From Gemmatimonadetes bacterium T265 (lineage in GTDB: Bacteria; Gemmatimonadota; Gemmatimonadetes; Gemmatimonadales; Gemmatimonadaceae), in assembly GCA_019973575.1 (NCBI GenBank), contig BPUI01000001.1, forward strand, positions 2,058,342 through 2,122,341: DNA of 64,000 nt, given 5' to 3'. This document shows, piece by piece, positions 1 to 8,311 of the stretch (the stretch's first letter is position 1; each line of letters starts with the position of its first letter). The translations under genes were made by a program, and so were the position numbers. The notes below the pieces were generated by a model. It had not been told where the DNA came from. It ran no database searches and worked only from the letters and a program-made list of their open reading frames with translations.

Positions 1-399
1 GACGTCGACCTCGTCACGCTCGTCGCGGAGGTGCCGACCATGGAGGTGCCGACCGGCGGCGCGGCGGAGTGGGCCGGGTACGCGCAGCTTCGCCGCCGGC
101 CGTCCGCCGCCGCGCCGACCCCGTCGGCGTGTGCGGGCGCGCACCCGCGCGAGCTCGCACGCTTGTACGTCGCGCCCGCGTGGCACGGACGCGGCGTGGC
201 CGGCATGCTGATGGACGCGGTGCAGGTTCGCGCGAGCGCCGAACCGGGCGGGGCGGACCCGCTCTGGCTCGCCGTCGCCCAGGCGAACGTGCGCGCCGTC
301 GCCTTCTACCGGCGGTGCGGCTTCGTCGTCGCGGGCGCGACGACGTTCACGATGGGCGCCGAGTGTCAGGACGACTGGCTCATGGTGTGGCGCGGGTGA
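1..399 (+). CDS. GNAT-family N-acetyltransferase, 5'-truncated by window edge
   Basis: The reading frame is open from base 1, so the gene begins upstream of the window; 132 codons are visible. The segment around bases 160-213 reads RLYVAPAWHGRGVAGMLM, the acetyl-CoA-binding motif A of GNAT acetyltransferases (hydrophobic strand, then Q/RxxGxG/A loop and helix). It is followed by the typical strand with 'VAQANVRAVAFYRRCGF', where the Tyr serves as general acid in many family members. These features fix the fold but not the acyl acceptor. The stop at 397-399 lies about 100 bases before the amidase gene on the same strand; no evidence for co-transcription beyond orientation. Confidence 0.85.
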   Translation, partial: DVDLVTLVAEVPTMEVPTGGAAEWAGYAQLRRRPSAAAPTPSACAGAHPRELARLYVAPAWHGRGVAGMLMDAVQVRASAEPGGADPLWLAVAQANVRAVAFYRRCGFVVAGATTFTMGAECQDDWLMVWRG

Positions 400-496
400 G
401 GGAACGCGGGTCCCACGGAGCACGAAGCTCGTAGCAGCGCCGTTGCAACCGGCCGAACGGCCGGTTTGCCTCTTGCCCCTCCGCGTCGCCTTACTC

Positions 497-2164
497 ATGG
501 ATCGTCGCTCCTTCCTCGGCGCCGGCGTGAGCGCCGGTGCGCTCGCCGCGGTCCGCCCCGGCGGCGTCGCGCCTGCCGCGCCCGCGCCGTTCACCCCGCC
601 GCCGTTCGCCTTCGAGGAGGCGACCGTCGACGACCTGCAGCGGGCGATGGCGGGCGGGCAGACCTCGGCGCGCGCGCTCGCGGCGGCCTACCTCGCGCGC
701 ATCGACGCGGTCGACCGCCCCGGCGGCGGCCGGCCGGGGATGGCCGCGGTGATCGAGGTGAACCCGGACGCGCTGGCGGAGGCGGCGCGTCTGGACGCGG
801 AGCGCAAGGCCGGGCGCGTGCGCGGGCCGCTCCACGGCATCCCCGTGCTGCTCAAGGACAACGTCGACACCGGCGACCGGATGCAGACCACGGCGGGCTC
901 GCTCGCCCTCGCCGGGCCGCCGGCGCCGCGCGACGCGACGCTCGCCGCCCGGCTGCGCGCGGCCGGCGCCGTGCTGTTAGGCAAGACCAACCTCAGCGAG
1001 TGGGCGAACTTCCGCTCGACGCGCTCGTCGAGCGGCTGGAGCGGGCGCGGCGGCCAGACGCGGAACCCGTACGCGCTCGACCGCTCGCCGTGCGGCTCGA
1101 GCTCCGGCTCGGGCGCGGCCGTCGCGGCCAACCTCTGCGCGCTCGCCGTCGGCACCGAGACCGACGGGTCGATCGTCTGCCCCTCGGGCGTCAACGGGGT
1201 CGTCGGCATCAAGCCCACGCTCGGCCTCGTCAGCCGCGCGGGCGTGATCCCGATCGCGCACTCGCAGGACACCGCCGGCCCGATGGCGCGCACGGTGCGC
1301 GACGCGGCGCTGTTGTTAGGCGCGCTCGCCGCCGGGGGCGCCGACCCGCGCGACGCCGCGACCGCCCCCGCCCAGGCGCACGTCGCGGCCGACTACGCGG
1401 CCGGCCTCGATGCCGGCGCGCTCCGCGGCGCCCGCGTCGGCGTGCTGCGCTCGAGCTTCGGCTTTCACGCCGAGACCGACCGCGTGATGGAGGGCGCGCT
1501 CCGGGTGCTCCGCGACGCGGGCGCCGTCCTCGTCGACCCGGTCGCGATCGCGACCACGGGCAAGTGGGACACGACCGAGAACGACGTTCTGCAGTACGAG
1601 CTCAAGGCCGACATGAACGCCTACCTCGCCGAGCGCGCGCGCGGGCTCGACGCCTCGGCGCAGAACGCGGCCGGGCGGAACGCGGCCGGCGACCCGATGC
1701 CTCGCACGCTCGCCGACCTGATCGCCTTCAACACCCGGCATGCCGACCGCGAGTTGCAGTGGTTCGGCCAGGAGTTGTTCGAGCAAAGCCAGGCGCGCGG
1801 CCCGCTCACCGACGCGGCGTACCAGAAGGCGCTCGCCGACAACCGGCGCCTCGCCGGCGCGGAGGGGATCGACGCGACGCTCGCCGCGCACCGCCTCGAC
1901 GCGATCGTCGCCCCGACGAACGGCCCGGCCTGGACGATCGACCTCGTCGTCGGCGACCACTTCGGCGGTGGCTACTCCTCGCCGTCGGCGGTCGCGGGCT
2001 ACCCGCACGTAACGGTGCCCGCCGGCTTCGTGCACGGGCTGCCGGTGGGGCTGTCCTTCTTCGCCGGCGCGTGGAGCGAGCCGCGGTTGATCCGTCTCGC
2101 CTACGCGTTCGAGCAGGCGACCCGCGCCCGGCGCGCGCCAACGTTCCGGCCCACGATTGCGTGA
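497..2164 (+). CDS. Amidase (amidase-signature family), Tat-exported
   Basis: Hydrolyses an amide bond to carboxylate and ammonia through the Ser-cisSer-Lys triad. Visible catalytic elements: Lys120 in LLKDNVDTG, the Ser-rich loop SPCGSSSGSGA (about residues 198-207, cis-Ser) and the nucleophile Ser225 in GTETDGSIVCPSG. At 555 residues it has full family length. I start at ATG 497 because it opens with MDRRSFLGAGVSAG followed by an Ala-rich stretch, a clear twin-arginine signal, so the enzyme probably acts in the periplasm; an in-frame TTG at 443 would bury this signal. The closest described relatives are Tat-exported glutamyl-tRNA-amidotransferase-A-like amidases of unknown substrate. It is not GatA itself, since gatB/gatC are absent and GatA is not exported. 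Confidence 0.93.
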   Translation: MDRRSFLGAGVSAGALAAVRPGGVAPAAPAPFTPPPFAFEEATVDDLQRAMAGGQTSARALAAAYLARIDAVDRPGGGRPGMAAVIEVNPDALAEAARLDAERKAGRVRGPLHGIPVLLKDNVDTGDRMQTTAGSLALAGPPAPRDATLAARLRAAGAVLLGKTNLSEWANFRSTRSSSGWSGRGGQTRNPYALDRSPCGSSSGSGAAVAANLCALAVGTETDGSIVCPSGVNGVVGIKPTLGLVSRAGVIPIAHSQDTAGPMARTVRDAALLLGALAAGGADPRDAATAPAQAHVAADYAAGLDAGALRGARVGVLRSSFGFHAETDRVMEGALRVLRDAGAVLVDPVAIATTGKWDTTENDVLQYELKADMNAYLAERARGLDASAQNAAGRNAAGDPMPRTLADLIAFNTRHADRELQWFGQELFEQSQARGPLTDAAYQKALADNRRLAGAEGIDATLAAHRLDAIVAPTNGPAWTIDLVVGDHFGGGYSSPSAVAGYPHVTVPAGFVHGLPVGLSFFAGAWSEPRLIRLAYAFEQATRARRAPTFRPTIA

Positions 2165-2222
2165 GTCTGCGCGTGTGGCACGGGGCACGCGGCACGCGGA
2201 ACGTGACGAACGACACGGCGCC

Positions 2223-2241
2223 GGGGCGGTAGACCAGCCCC
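2223..2241 (+). terminator. Possible hairpin after the amidase gene
   Basis: GGGGC (2223-2227) and GCCCC (2237-2241) can pair across a 9-base loop about 60 bases after the amidase stop. There is no clean T tract directly after it, so a role as terminator is weak. Confidence 0.2.
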
Positions 2242-2260
2242 GTTGGGGGTTTACATTTGT

Positions 2261-2300
2261 CGCAACCGAACCACGCCGAACAACGTCGAACACCGTCGAA
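2261..2300. repeat. Four tandem 10-bp units ending in CGAA
   Basis: Four back-to-back decamers, each ending in CGAA, are visible: CGCAACCGAA, CCACGCCGAA, CAACGTCGAA and CACCGTCGAA. The period equals about one helical turn, so the units face the same side of DNA. They sit about 90-130 bases upstream of the small membrane protein gene at 2389. A protein-binding array is possible; nothing else in the sequence identifies it. Confidence 0.5.
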
Positions 2301-2388
2301 CGGCCGCGTCCAGGGTTGTTGATGACTTCACTGCGTGGTACCGTATGATGCTGAGTTTGCCGTCCGGTCGCTTCCGTCTCTGCCCCCC

Positions 2389-2814
2389 ATGATCGGCCAC
2401 GCTTCGATCCGCCAACCGCTGGCCAACTCCGTGCCGATCATTCGACGTCCGACGGTCGCGCCCTGGCAGCGCCGGGCGGTCGAGACCGGCGTGTCGATCC
2501 TGGCCTTCGCCGTCTGGGGCAAGCTCGCCTACATCGGCGGCTACCGCCTGCTCGCGCGGCTGGCCGGTGTGCCGCTCGGCGGCCACGTGATCCTCGACTT
2601 GATGAGTTTGCTGATCGGCGTGTCGGGCAGCATCGCCGGCGTGAGCGCGTTGTGGGCGCTCGCGATGCGCGCCGCCGGCCGTACGCCGTCGTCGCTCATC
2701 GGCGACCCGGACGACAACGCCGTCGACGCGGCCTATCGCGACGGCACGCTCGACCTGCAGGCCGTCGCCGACGCACTCGGCCGCAGCACGGCGCCGCGCG
2801 ACGTCCCGCTCTGA
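2389..2814 (+). CDS. Small hypothetical membrane protein
   Basis: 141 residues, not recognised as a named family. Two hydrophobic segments are visible, about residues 30-50 (GVSILAFAVWGKLAYIGGY) and 65-100 (LGGHVILDLMSLLIGVSGS, then a second Ala/Leu-rich part), followed by a hydrophilic tail of about 40 residues. ATG 2389 is preferred over an in-frame GTG at 2335 because hydrophobic, protein-like sequence starts only after it. Its stop (2812-2814) overlaps the likely first codon of the following MFS gene, suggesting translational coupling and a shared role at the membrane. Confidence 0.6.
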   Translation: MIGHASIRQPLANSVPIIRRPTVAPWQRRAVETGVSILAFAVWGKLAYIGGYRLLARLAGVPLGGHVILDLMSLLIGVSGSIAGVSALWALAMRAAGRTPSSLIGDPDDNAVDAAYRDGTLDLQAVADALGRSTAPRDVPL

Positions 2815-4097
2815 CGTCCGGCCCCGACGAGGCGCCTCGTGACGGGGCGCCGGCCGACGCCGGCCCGCGCCACGACCCGTATGCCGCGCTCCGGGTCCCG
2901 GCGTTCCGGCGCTACACGGTCGCGACGCTCGCGCTCACGCTCGCGACGCAGGTCCAGACCGTCGTCGTCGCGTGGCAGGTCTACGCCGTCACCCACGACC
3001 CGCTCTCGCTCGGCCTGATCGGGCTCGCCGAGGCGTTGCCCTTCATCGGCGTGGCACTCTGGGCCGGCCACGTCGCCGACCGCCGCGACCGGCGCGCCCT
3101 CGTCCTCGCCGCCACGGCCGTCCTGCTCGCCTGCTCGGCCGCGCTCGTCGCGCTCGCCGTACGCCCGCCCGCCGCGGCGGCGCTCGTCCGCGCCATCTAC
3201 GGCGTGATCTTCGTCAGCGGCATCGCGCGCAGCTTCCTTCAGCCCGCGCGTCAGGCGCTCGTCTCCGAGATCGTCCCGCGCGACGTGCTGCCGAGCGCCG
3301 TCACGTGGCGCAGCGTGACCTGGCAGGGCGCGGCCGTCGGCGGGCCGGCGCTCGGCGGCCTGCTCTACGGCTTCGCGGGGCCGCCGGTCACGTACGCGGT
3401 CGCGCTCGCGCTCATGGCCGCGGCGCTCGTCGCCTTCGTCGGCGTGCGCCACACGCCGACGCCGCGCACGCCGAGCGGCGAGCCGGTGATGCAGAGTCTG
3501 CTCGAGGGCATTCACTACCTGCGCACGCAGCCGGTGCTCGTCGGCGCGATGGCGCTCGACCTGTTCTCCGTGTTGTTCGGCGGCGCGACGGCGCTCCTGC
3601 CCGTCTTCGCCGACCAGATCCTGCACGTCGGCCCCGAGGGGCTCGGCATCCTGCGCGCGGCGCCGGCGGTCGGCGCGGTCGTCGTCGCGCTCGCCCTCGC
3701 GCACCGGCCGCCGGTGCGGCACCCCGGCCGGGTGCTGCTCGTCGTCGTCGCCCTGTTCGGCCTGTCGATGCTCGGCTTCGGCTTCTCGACGAGCTACCCG
3801 CTCTCGGTCGCGCTGCTCGCCTTCAGCGGTGCGGTCGACATGGTAAGCGTAAACATCCGCTCGCTGCTGCTGCAGCTCATGGTGCCCGAGCACCTGCTCG
3901 GCCGCGTGTCGAGCGTGAACCAGATCTTCATCGGGTCCTCGAACGAGATCGGCGAGTTCGAGAGCGGGGTGACGGCGAGGCTGTTCGGGGCGGCGCCGAG
4001 CGTGGTGCTCGGCGGGACGCTGACGCTCGTCGTCGTGGCCGCGACCGCGGGGCTGGTCGCGCCGCTCCGGCGGCTGCGCGAGATCGAACCGGCCTAA
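2811..4097 (+). CDS. MFS transporter, EntS-like exporter family
   Basis: About 428 residues with twelve hydrophobic segments. The loop 'AGHVADRRDRRALVLA' after TM2 is the conserved MFS motif A (GxxxDRxxRR), and 'RSFLQPARQALVSEIVPRDVLPSAV' is characteristic of the MFS_3/EntS branch, which exports siderophores or other small molecules. Protein-like sequence begins at LTSGPDEAPRDG, about base 2811, yet no ATG, GTG or TTG exists there; the nearest in-frame start is GTG 2652, which would add 53 Arg-rich residues overlapping the upstream gene. A CTG whose TG is shared with the upstream TGA (CTGA, 2811-2814) would give a coupled start. Product family is secure; start codon is not. Confidence 0.85.
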   Translation: MTSGPDEAPRDGAPADAGPRHDPYAALRVPAFRRYTVATLALTLATQVQTVVVAWQVYAVTHDPLSLGLIGLAEALPFIGVALWAGHVADRRDRRALVLAATAVLLACSAALVALAVRPPAAAALVRAIYGVIFVSGIARSFLQPARQALVSEIVPRDVLPSAVTWRSVTWQGAAVGGPALGGLLYGFAGPPVTYAVALALMAAALVAFVGVRHTPTPRTPSGEPVMQSLLEGIHYLRTQPVLVGAMALDLFSVLFGGATALLPVFADQILHVGPEGLGILRAAPAVGAVVVALALAHRPPVRHPGRVLLVVVALFGLSMLGFGFSTSYPLSVALLAFSGAVDMVSVNIRSLLLQLMVPEHLLGRVSSVNQIFIGSSNEIGEFESGVTARLFGAAPSVVLGGTLTLVVVAATAGLVAPLRRLREIEPA

Positions 4098-4170
4098 CGA
4101 CCCGCGCGGTCGGGCCCCGCACCTGGGGCCGCCGGTCGCCGTCGCGGGCGCGCGGCGTAATATTTCGGCC

Positions 4171-4995
4171 ATGTCGAAACCTCCGCGCCGTCTTCGCGCC
4201 CGCGTCGCCCGTGCGCGCGCGGCTGTCACGCTCGGGACGCTGTCCGCGGCGCTCGCGGCCGCCTGCGGCCGCTCGGCGCCCGCGCCCGCCGCGGCCCCGG
4301 CCCCCGCGCCGGCAAGCGGCCCGTCGCTCCTCGAAGCCATGCGCGCCCGCTACGCGGGGCGCTGGTACCGCACGCTGACCTTCACCCAGCGCACGACGCT
4401 CGTCGGCCGCGACGGGCGCGAGCGCCACGAGGTGTGGGCCGAGGCGCTCGAGGTGCCGGGCCGGCTACGCATCGACCGCGATTCCACGCTGCGCAGCGGG
4501 ACGCTGTTCGCGAACGACAGCCAGTACGTCGTGCGCGACGGGCGCGTCATCGCGGGCGTCGCCGGCTACAACCCGCTCCTCGTGCTCGGCTTCGACGTCT
4601 ACGGCCAGCCGGCGTCGCGCACCGAGGCCGCGCTCCGCACGCTCGGCTTCCCGAGCCGGCCGGTGCGCGAGGACCGGTGGGAGGGGCGCCCGGTGTGGGT
4701 CGTGGGCGGCGCGCCGGGCGACCTCCACTCGCCCCAGTACTGGATCGACCAGGAGCGGCTCGTCTTCGTCCGCCTGCTCGAGCCGACGGCCGGCGACACG
4801 ACGAAGACGACCGACTTCCGCTTCGGGGACTACCGGGCGATGGGCGGCGGGTGGGTGGCCGCCCGCGTCGAGGGCTACACGGGCGGCACGCGCACGCTGC
4901 TGGAGGAGTACGACGGGCTCCGCACCGACGTCGCGCTCGACCCCGCGCTGTTCGACGCGCGGCGGTGGACGACGGCGCGGCACTGGAAGCGTTAG
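4171..4995 (+). CDS. Putative outer-membrane lipoprotein, function unknown
   Basis: 274 residues beginning with a positively charged, Ala/Leu-rich signal peptide and a lipobox LAAAC with the lipidated Cys at position 32, followed by an Ala/Pro linker. The mature part (from about residue 50) starts 'LLEAMRARYAGRWYRTLTFTQRT' and alternates short beta strands with aromatic residues, as in LolA/LolB-type sheets that carry lipid, but no diagnostic motif allows that assignment. Its stop falls against the end of a decayed minus-strand ATPase gene (convergent). No neighbour suggests a pathway. Confidence 0.7.
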   Translation: MSKPPRRLRARVARARAAVTLGTLSAALAAACGRSAPAPAAAPAPAPASGPSLLEAMRARYAGRWYRTLTFTQRTTLVGRDGRERHEVWAEALEVPGRLRIDRDSTLRSGTLFANDSQYVVRDGRVIAGVAGYNPLLVLGFDVYGQPASRTEAALRTLGFPSRPVREDRWEGRPVWVVGGAPGDLHSPQYWIDQERLVFVRLLEPTAGDTTKTTDFRFGDYRAMGGGWVAARVEGYTGGTRTLLEEYDGLRTDVALDPALFDARRWTTARHWKR

Positions 4996-4997
4996 GC

Positions 4998-6157
4998 GGG
5001 TCGCCGGCGGCGCCGCGCTCGACCAGCCGCTCGAGGTGGCCGGCCTGCGTCGGCGTGAGCTCACCCGCGAGCTCCTCGCCGTACGCTCGGCGAAGGATCG
5101 GCCGCATGTCGGCCCACGCCATCGGCGCGGCCGCGTCGCCGCCGTACCCGAGCAGCTCGACGGTGGCCTGGTCGAGCGCCCGCCGCGTGCCGCGCAGATC
5201 GCCCGCGAACAGCGCGTACAGCGCGTACAGCGCGCCCAGGGCGGCGGGCTCGACCGGCTCGCGCACGGGCTGCCCCGAGTCGAGCCGCACGTGCGCGTAG
5301 CGCTTCGCGAGCAGCTCGACCAGCTCTCGAACGTCAGGGGCCCGAGCGGCCGCGGCACGGCGAACGCGGTGCGCAGCTGCGGCACGCCGCTGATCACGTG
5401 CCGGATCGCCTCGGTGGTGCCCACCACGAGTCAGTGGCAGCCCTCGACGAGGAAGCACGCGTCGCGCAGGTCCCGGAGCACCCGCGCCGCGTGGTCGGCC
5501 GCCTCGTCGGTCAGGTTCTCGAGGTCACTCAGGTGCACGAGGATACCCCCGGCCGCGAGGTGCAGCCGGACGACCCCGGCGAGGTCGGCGAGGAGCCGGG
5601 GGACGAGGTTCAAGGGCTGCGCGGTCGCGGGCGTGACGTACGCCGGCGAGCGCGACAGGTTCGCGCCGACGCTCGGGCCGCCGGGGATGCCGACGCTCAA
5701 GCCCCCGCCCCCGCCGGTGACCTGGAACGCGCGGATGAGCTGCCGGGCCGTCTCGACCGGCTCGAAGGCGCGGGTCGCGGCGTCGCGGCGTCGCCGGTGC
5801 TGACCACCACGTCGTCGACGTAGCCCAGCACCTTGAGCGCGAGCTTGTCGGCGGTGTCGGCGGCCTGCACGAGCACCGGCGTGGGGTAGGAGAGCACCCG
5901 CGGGCGTTCGGCGGCGAGCCGCGCCTTGACGTGCTCAACGAGCGTGGTCTTGCCCACGCCGACCGGCCCGCCAGCGGGCCCCCGTGCACGGTCTGGCGCG
6001 AGCTCGCCGGACTGCCGGCGATCGTGCGCAGGAGCCGCTCGGCGTCGCGGCCGCGGCCGACGAAGAGGTCGACCGGGTCGCGGTCCGGGCCGGCGCGGAG
6101 CGACTGCTGGAAGAACGGGCTCTCGCGCAGGTTGAAGAGGTGCCAGAGGTTCGGCAC
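4998..6157 (-). pseudogene. Decayed P-loop ATPase (ExeA/ORC-like AAA ATPase)
   Basis: Reading the minus strand, one protein can be stitched from three frames: an N-terminus 'NLWHLFNLRESPFFQQSL' and 'LFVGRGRDAERLLRTI' (6157-about 5965), a Walker A GPVGVGKTTLVEHV (about 5960-5920), a central part 'NLVPRLLADLAGVVRLHL', a Walker-B-like strand ILVHLSDLENLTDEA and sensor-like 'DACFLVEGCH' (to 5434), then 'LVVGTTEAIRHVISGVPQLR', and a C-terminus 'RYAHVRLDSGQPVREP'. At least three frameshifts (near 5960, 5790, 5325) and one in-frame TGA at 5431-5433 (likely a former Trp codon) prevent translation. Such ATPases read a bound partner or serve transposons; no transposase is adjacent here. Confidence 0.75.
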
Positions 6158-6681
6158 GGCGAGCGACGCGCCCACGGGCGGGGGAGGAGCGGGGAGGGGA
6201 ACGCGGAAGGACCGCCCCATCCGATCGGCGGCCGAGGGCCCGGGACCGATAGAACGCCCGTGGCGCGCCGGCGGGGTACCGGCCTCGGTGCGCCCCTCCC
6301 CCGCCGGTGGCGGCCCGCGATTGTCTACGCGGCGTGTAGACAATGAACCCGCGAGCCGGACCACACCACCCGCGGCCGCCGGCGCTCTAGGTGCTGTCGT
6401 TGGGCGGTGGTGAGGGGGCATGTGAGTGGGGAGCGCGTGCGAGAGTTGGGGGCGGGCGAGGGCGTGCGCGACGCGAGGCTGGCGTCGCGCACGCCGTGTA
6501 GCCGCCACGCCGGCGCGGGTTCCCGGCGGGCGTGGCTACCACGGGCCGCCGCCGGTCTGACAGGCGCGCCGACGAGAACCTGTCACGCACCGACGCCCTC
6601 CGGGCGGAACTCGCGAGTCGAGCCAGGTCTACCTGCGTCGCATGCCGCTCCGCGGCCACGTCCCCCTTCACCACAGGCCCC
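6158..6681. other. Intergenic region upstream of the hydrolase gene
   Basis: About 520 bases with no supportable gene. It holds the promoter region for the plus-strand hydrolase gene and formerly for the minus-strand ATPase. The only clear structure is the inverted repeat at 6321-6343. Confidence 0.5.
6321..6343. promoter_or_regulatory. Operator-like palindrome TTGTCTAC-N7-GTAGACAA
   Basis: A perfect 8-base inverted repeat, TTGTCTAC (6321-6328) and GTAGACAA (6336-6343), A+T-richer than its surroundings. The size and spacing fit a dimeric winged-helix or TetR-type repressor. No regulator gene is adjacent, so the protein that binds is unknown. Confidence 0.5.
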
Positions 6682-7593
6682 ATGTCCGCGCTTCCCGCGT
6701 CCGTTCCCACGTCCCGCGCCTCGGTCGCGTACCGCAGCGTGCGCGTCGCCGACGTCGACGTGTTCTACCGCGAGGCCGGCCCGCCGGACGCGCCCGCCGT
6801 GCTCCTCCTGCACGGCTTCCCGACGTCCTCGCACATGTTCCGCGACCTGATCCCGGCGCTCGCGACGACGTACCGCGTGGTCGCCCCGGACCTGCCGGGC
6901 TTCGGCTTCAGCGCCGCCCCGGACCGCGCGACGTTCGCGTACACGTTCGACCACCTGGCCGAGGTCGTCGCCGACTTTACCGACGCGGTCGGCCTCGCGA
7001 GCTACGCGCTCTACGTCTTCGACTACGGCGCGCCGGTCGGCCTCCGCCTCGCCGCGGCGCGGCCGGAGCGCGTGACGGCGCTCGTGTCCCAGAACGGGAA
7101 CGCGTACACCGAGGGGCTGAGCGCCGGCTGGGACCCGATCCGGCGCTACTGGGAGGCGCCGACGCCCGCGAACCGCGAGGCGCTCCGCTCGTTCCTCGAG
7201 CCTGCGACGACGCGCTGGCAGTACCTCGACGGCGTGCCCGACCCGACCGCGATGTCCCCGGACGGCTACACGCTCGACTCGGCGCTCCTCGCGCGGCCCG
7301 GCATGGACGAGATCCAACTCGACCTGCTCGGCGACTACCGGCACAACGTCGAGAGCTACCCGGACTTCCAGGCGTACTTCCGCGCGCACCGCCCGCCGCT
7401 GCTGGCCGTCTGGGGGCAGAACGACCCGTTCTTCCTCCCCGCGGGGGCGGAGGCGTTCCGGCGCGACCTGCCCGACGCGGAAGTTCAGCTACTCGACACC
7501 GGCCACTTCGCGCTCGAGACGCACCACGCGGAGGTCGCGGCCGCGATGCACGAGTTCCTCGGCCGCGTGCTGGCGCCCGCGGCGGTCGCCTAA
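6682..7593 (+). CDS. Alpha/beta hydrolase with Asp nucleophile (haloalkane dehalogenase/epoxide hydrolase type)
   Basis: 303 residues. The oxyanion motif HGFPTSS is at about residue 43, the nucleophile elbow reads VFDYGAP with Asp114 in place of Ser, and the catalytic base is His275 in DTGHFALE. An Asp nucleophile is the hallmark of haloalkane and fluoroacetate dehalogenases and epoxide hydrolases, which form an alkyl-enzyme ester; the halide-binding residues cannot be judged by eye. ATG 6682 is used because upstream in-frame sequence is Arg-rich and not protein-like. It lies just upstream of the molybdoenzyme cluster and may be co-transcribed with it (58-base gap). Confidence 0.85.
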   Translation: MSALPASVPTSRASVAYRSVRVADVDVFYREAGPPDAPAVLLLHGFPTSSHMFRDLIPALATTYRVVAPDLPGFGFSAAPDRATFAYTFDHLAEVVADFTDAVGLASYALYVFDYGAPVGLRLAAARPERVTALVSQNGNAYTEGLSAGWDPIRRYWEAPTPANREALRSFLEPATTRWQYLDGVPDPTAMSPDGYTLDSALLARPGMDEIQLDLLGDYRHNVESYPDFQAYFRAHRPPLLAVWGQNDPFFLPAGAEAFRRDLPDAEVQLLDTGHFALETHHAEVAAAMHEFLGRVLAPAAVA

Positions 7594-7651
7594 CGCATCG
7601 AACCGCTCGACCATCCACGCGCCGCACAGGCGCCACCAGAGGAACCGACTC

Positions 7652-8311
7652 ATGGCAGAAGGCTTCGTCTCGCGCGGGTTCCGCGGCCGGCCGCGCGCGC
7701 CCGGGGGTGGGCGCGTCCCGCCCGGGCAGTACCTGACCACAGACTTTCCCGTGCTCTCGGCGGGTCCGACGCCGCGTACGCCCGCGGCCGACTGGTCGTT
7801 CACGGTCCGCGGCTGGACGGACGGGCCGGCGGGCGAGCCCGGGGAACGTGCGGACGTCGGACCGTCGGCGCGCTGGACGTGGGACGAGTTCCGAGCGCTC
7901 CCGAGCGTCTCGGTGACGAAAGACATTCATTGCGTCACCAAGTGGACCAAATTCGACACGCGGTGGGAGGGCGTTTCGGTGGACGCGCTGCTCGCCGCGG
8001 CCGACGCGGCGGGCGTGGCGCGCGCGGCGTACGTGGTCGCCTTCTGCGACGGCGGGTACACGACCAACCTGCCGATCGCCGACGTGACGGGCGACAAGGC
8101 GTGGGTGGTCTTCGGCTACGACGGCGCCCCGCTCGCGCCCGAGCACGGCGGGCCGGCGCGGCTCCTGGTGCCGCACCTGTACTTCTGGAAGAGCGCGAAG
8201 TGGGTGCGCGGCCTCGCCCTGAGCGACCGCGACCGGCCGGGGTTCTGGGAGTCGCTCGGCTACCACAACCGCGGCGACCCGTGGCAGGAACAGCGGTACA
8301 GCGGGGATTGA
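7652..8311 (+). CDS. Sulfite-oxidase-like molybdopterin oxidoreductase
   Basis: 219 residues, a single SUOX/MsrP-type molybdenum-cofactor domain. The Mo-ligating cysteine is Cys94 in DIHCVTKW, followed by the usual 'WEGVSVDALL' and 'VVAFCDGGYTTNLP', and the C-terminal 'LLVPHLYFWKSAKWVRGL' typical of the family. It lacks a signal peptide and a heme or dimerisation domain, so it is a short cytoplasmic member. Its stop overlaps the start of the flavin reductase gene by one base (TGATG), so the two are almost certainly translated together and the reductase is the likely electron partner. Substrate unknown. Confidence 0.9.
   Translation: MAEGFVSRGFRGRPRAPGGGRVPPGQYLTTDFPVLSAGPTPRTPAADWSFTVRGWTDGPAGEPGERADVGPSARWTWDEFRALPSVSVTKDIHCVTKWTKFDTRWEGVSVDALLAAADAAGVARAAYVVAFCDGGYTTNLPIADVTGDKAWVVFGYDGAPLAPEHGGPARLLVPHLYFWKSAKWVRGLALSDRDRPGFWESLGYHNRGDPWQEQRYSGD

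Noticed and set aside
69-434. Long Arg/Ala-rich open frames overlapping many genes on the other frames and strands
   Set aside because: They arise from the high G+C content opposite real genes and lack domains, starts or ribosome sites.
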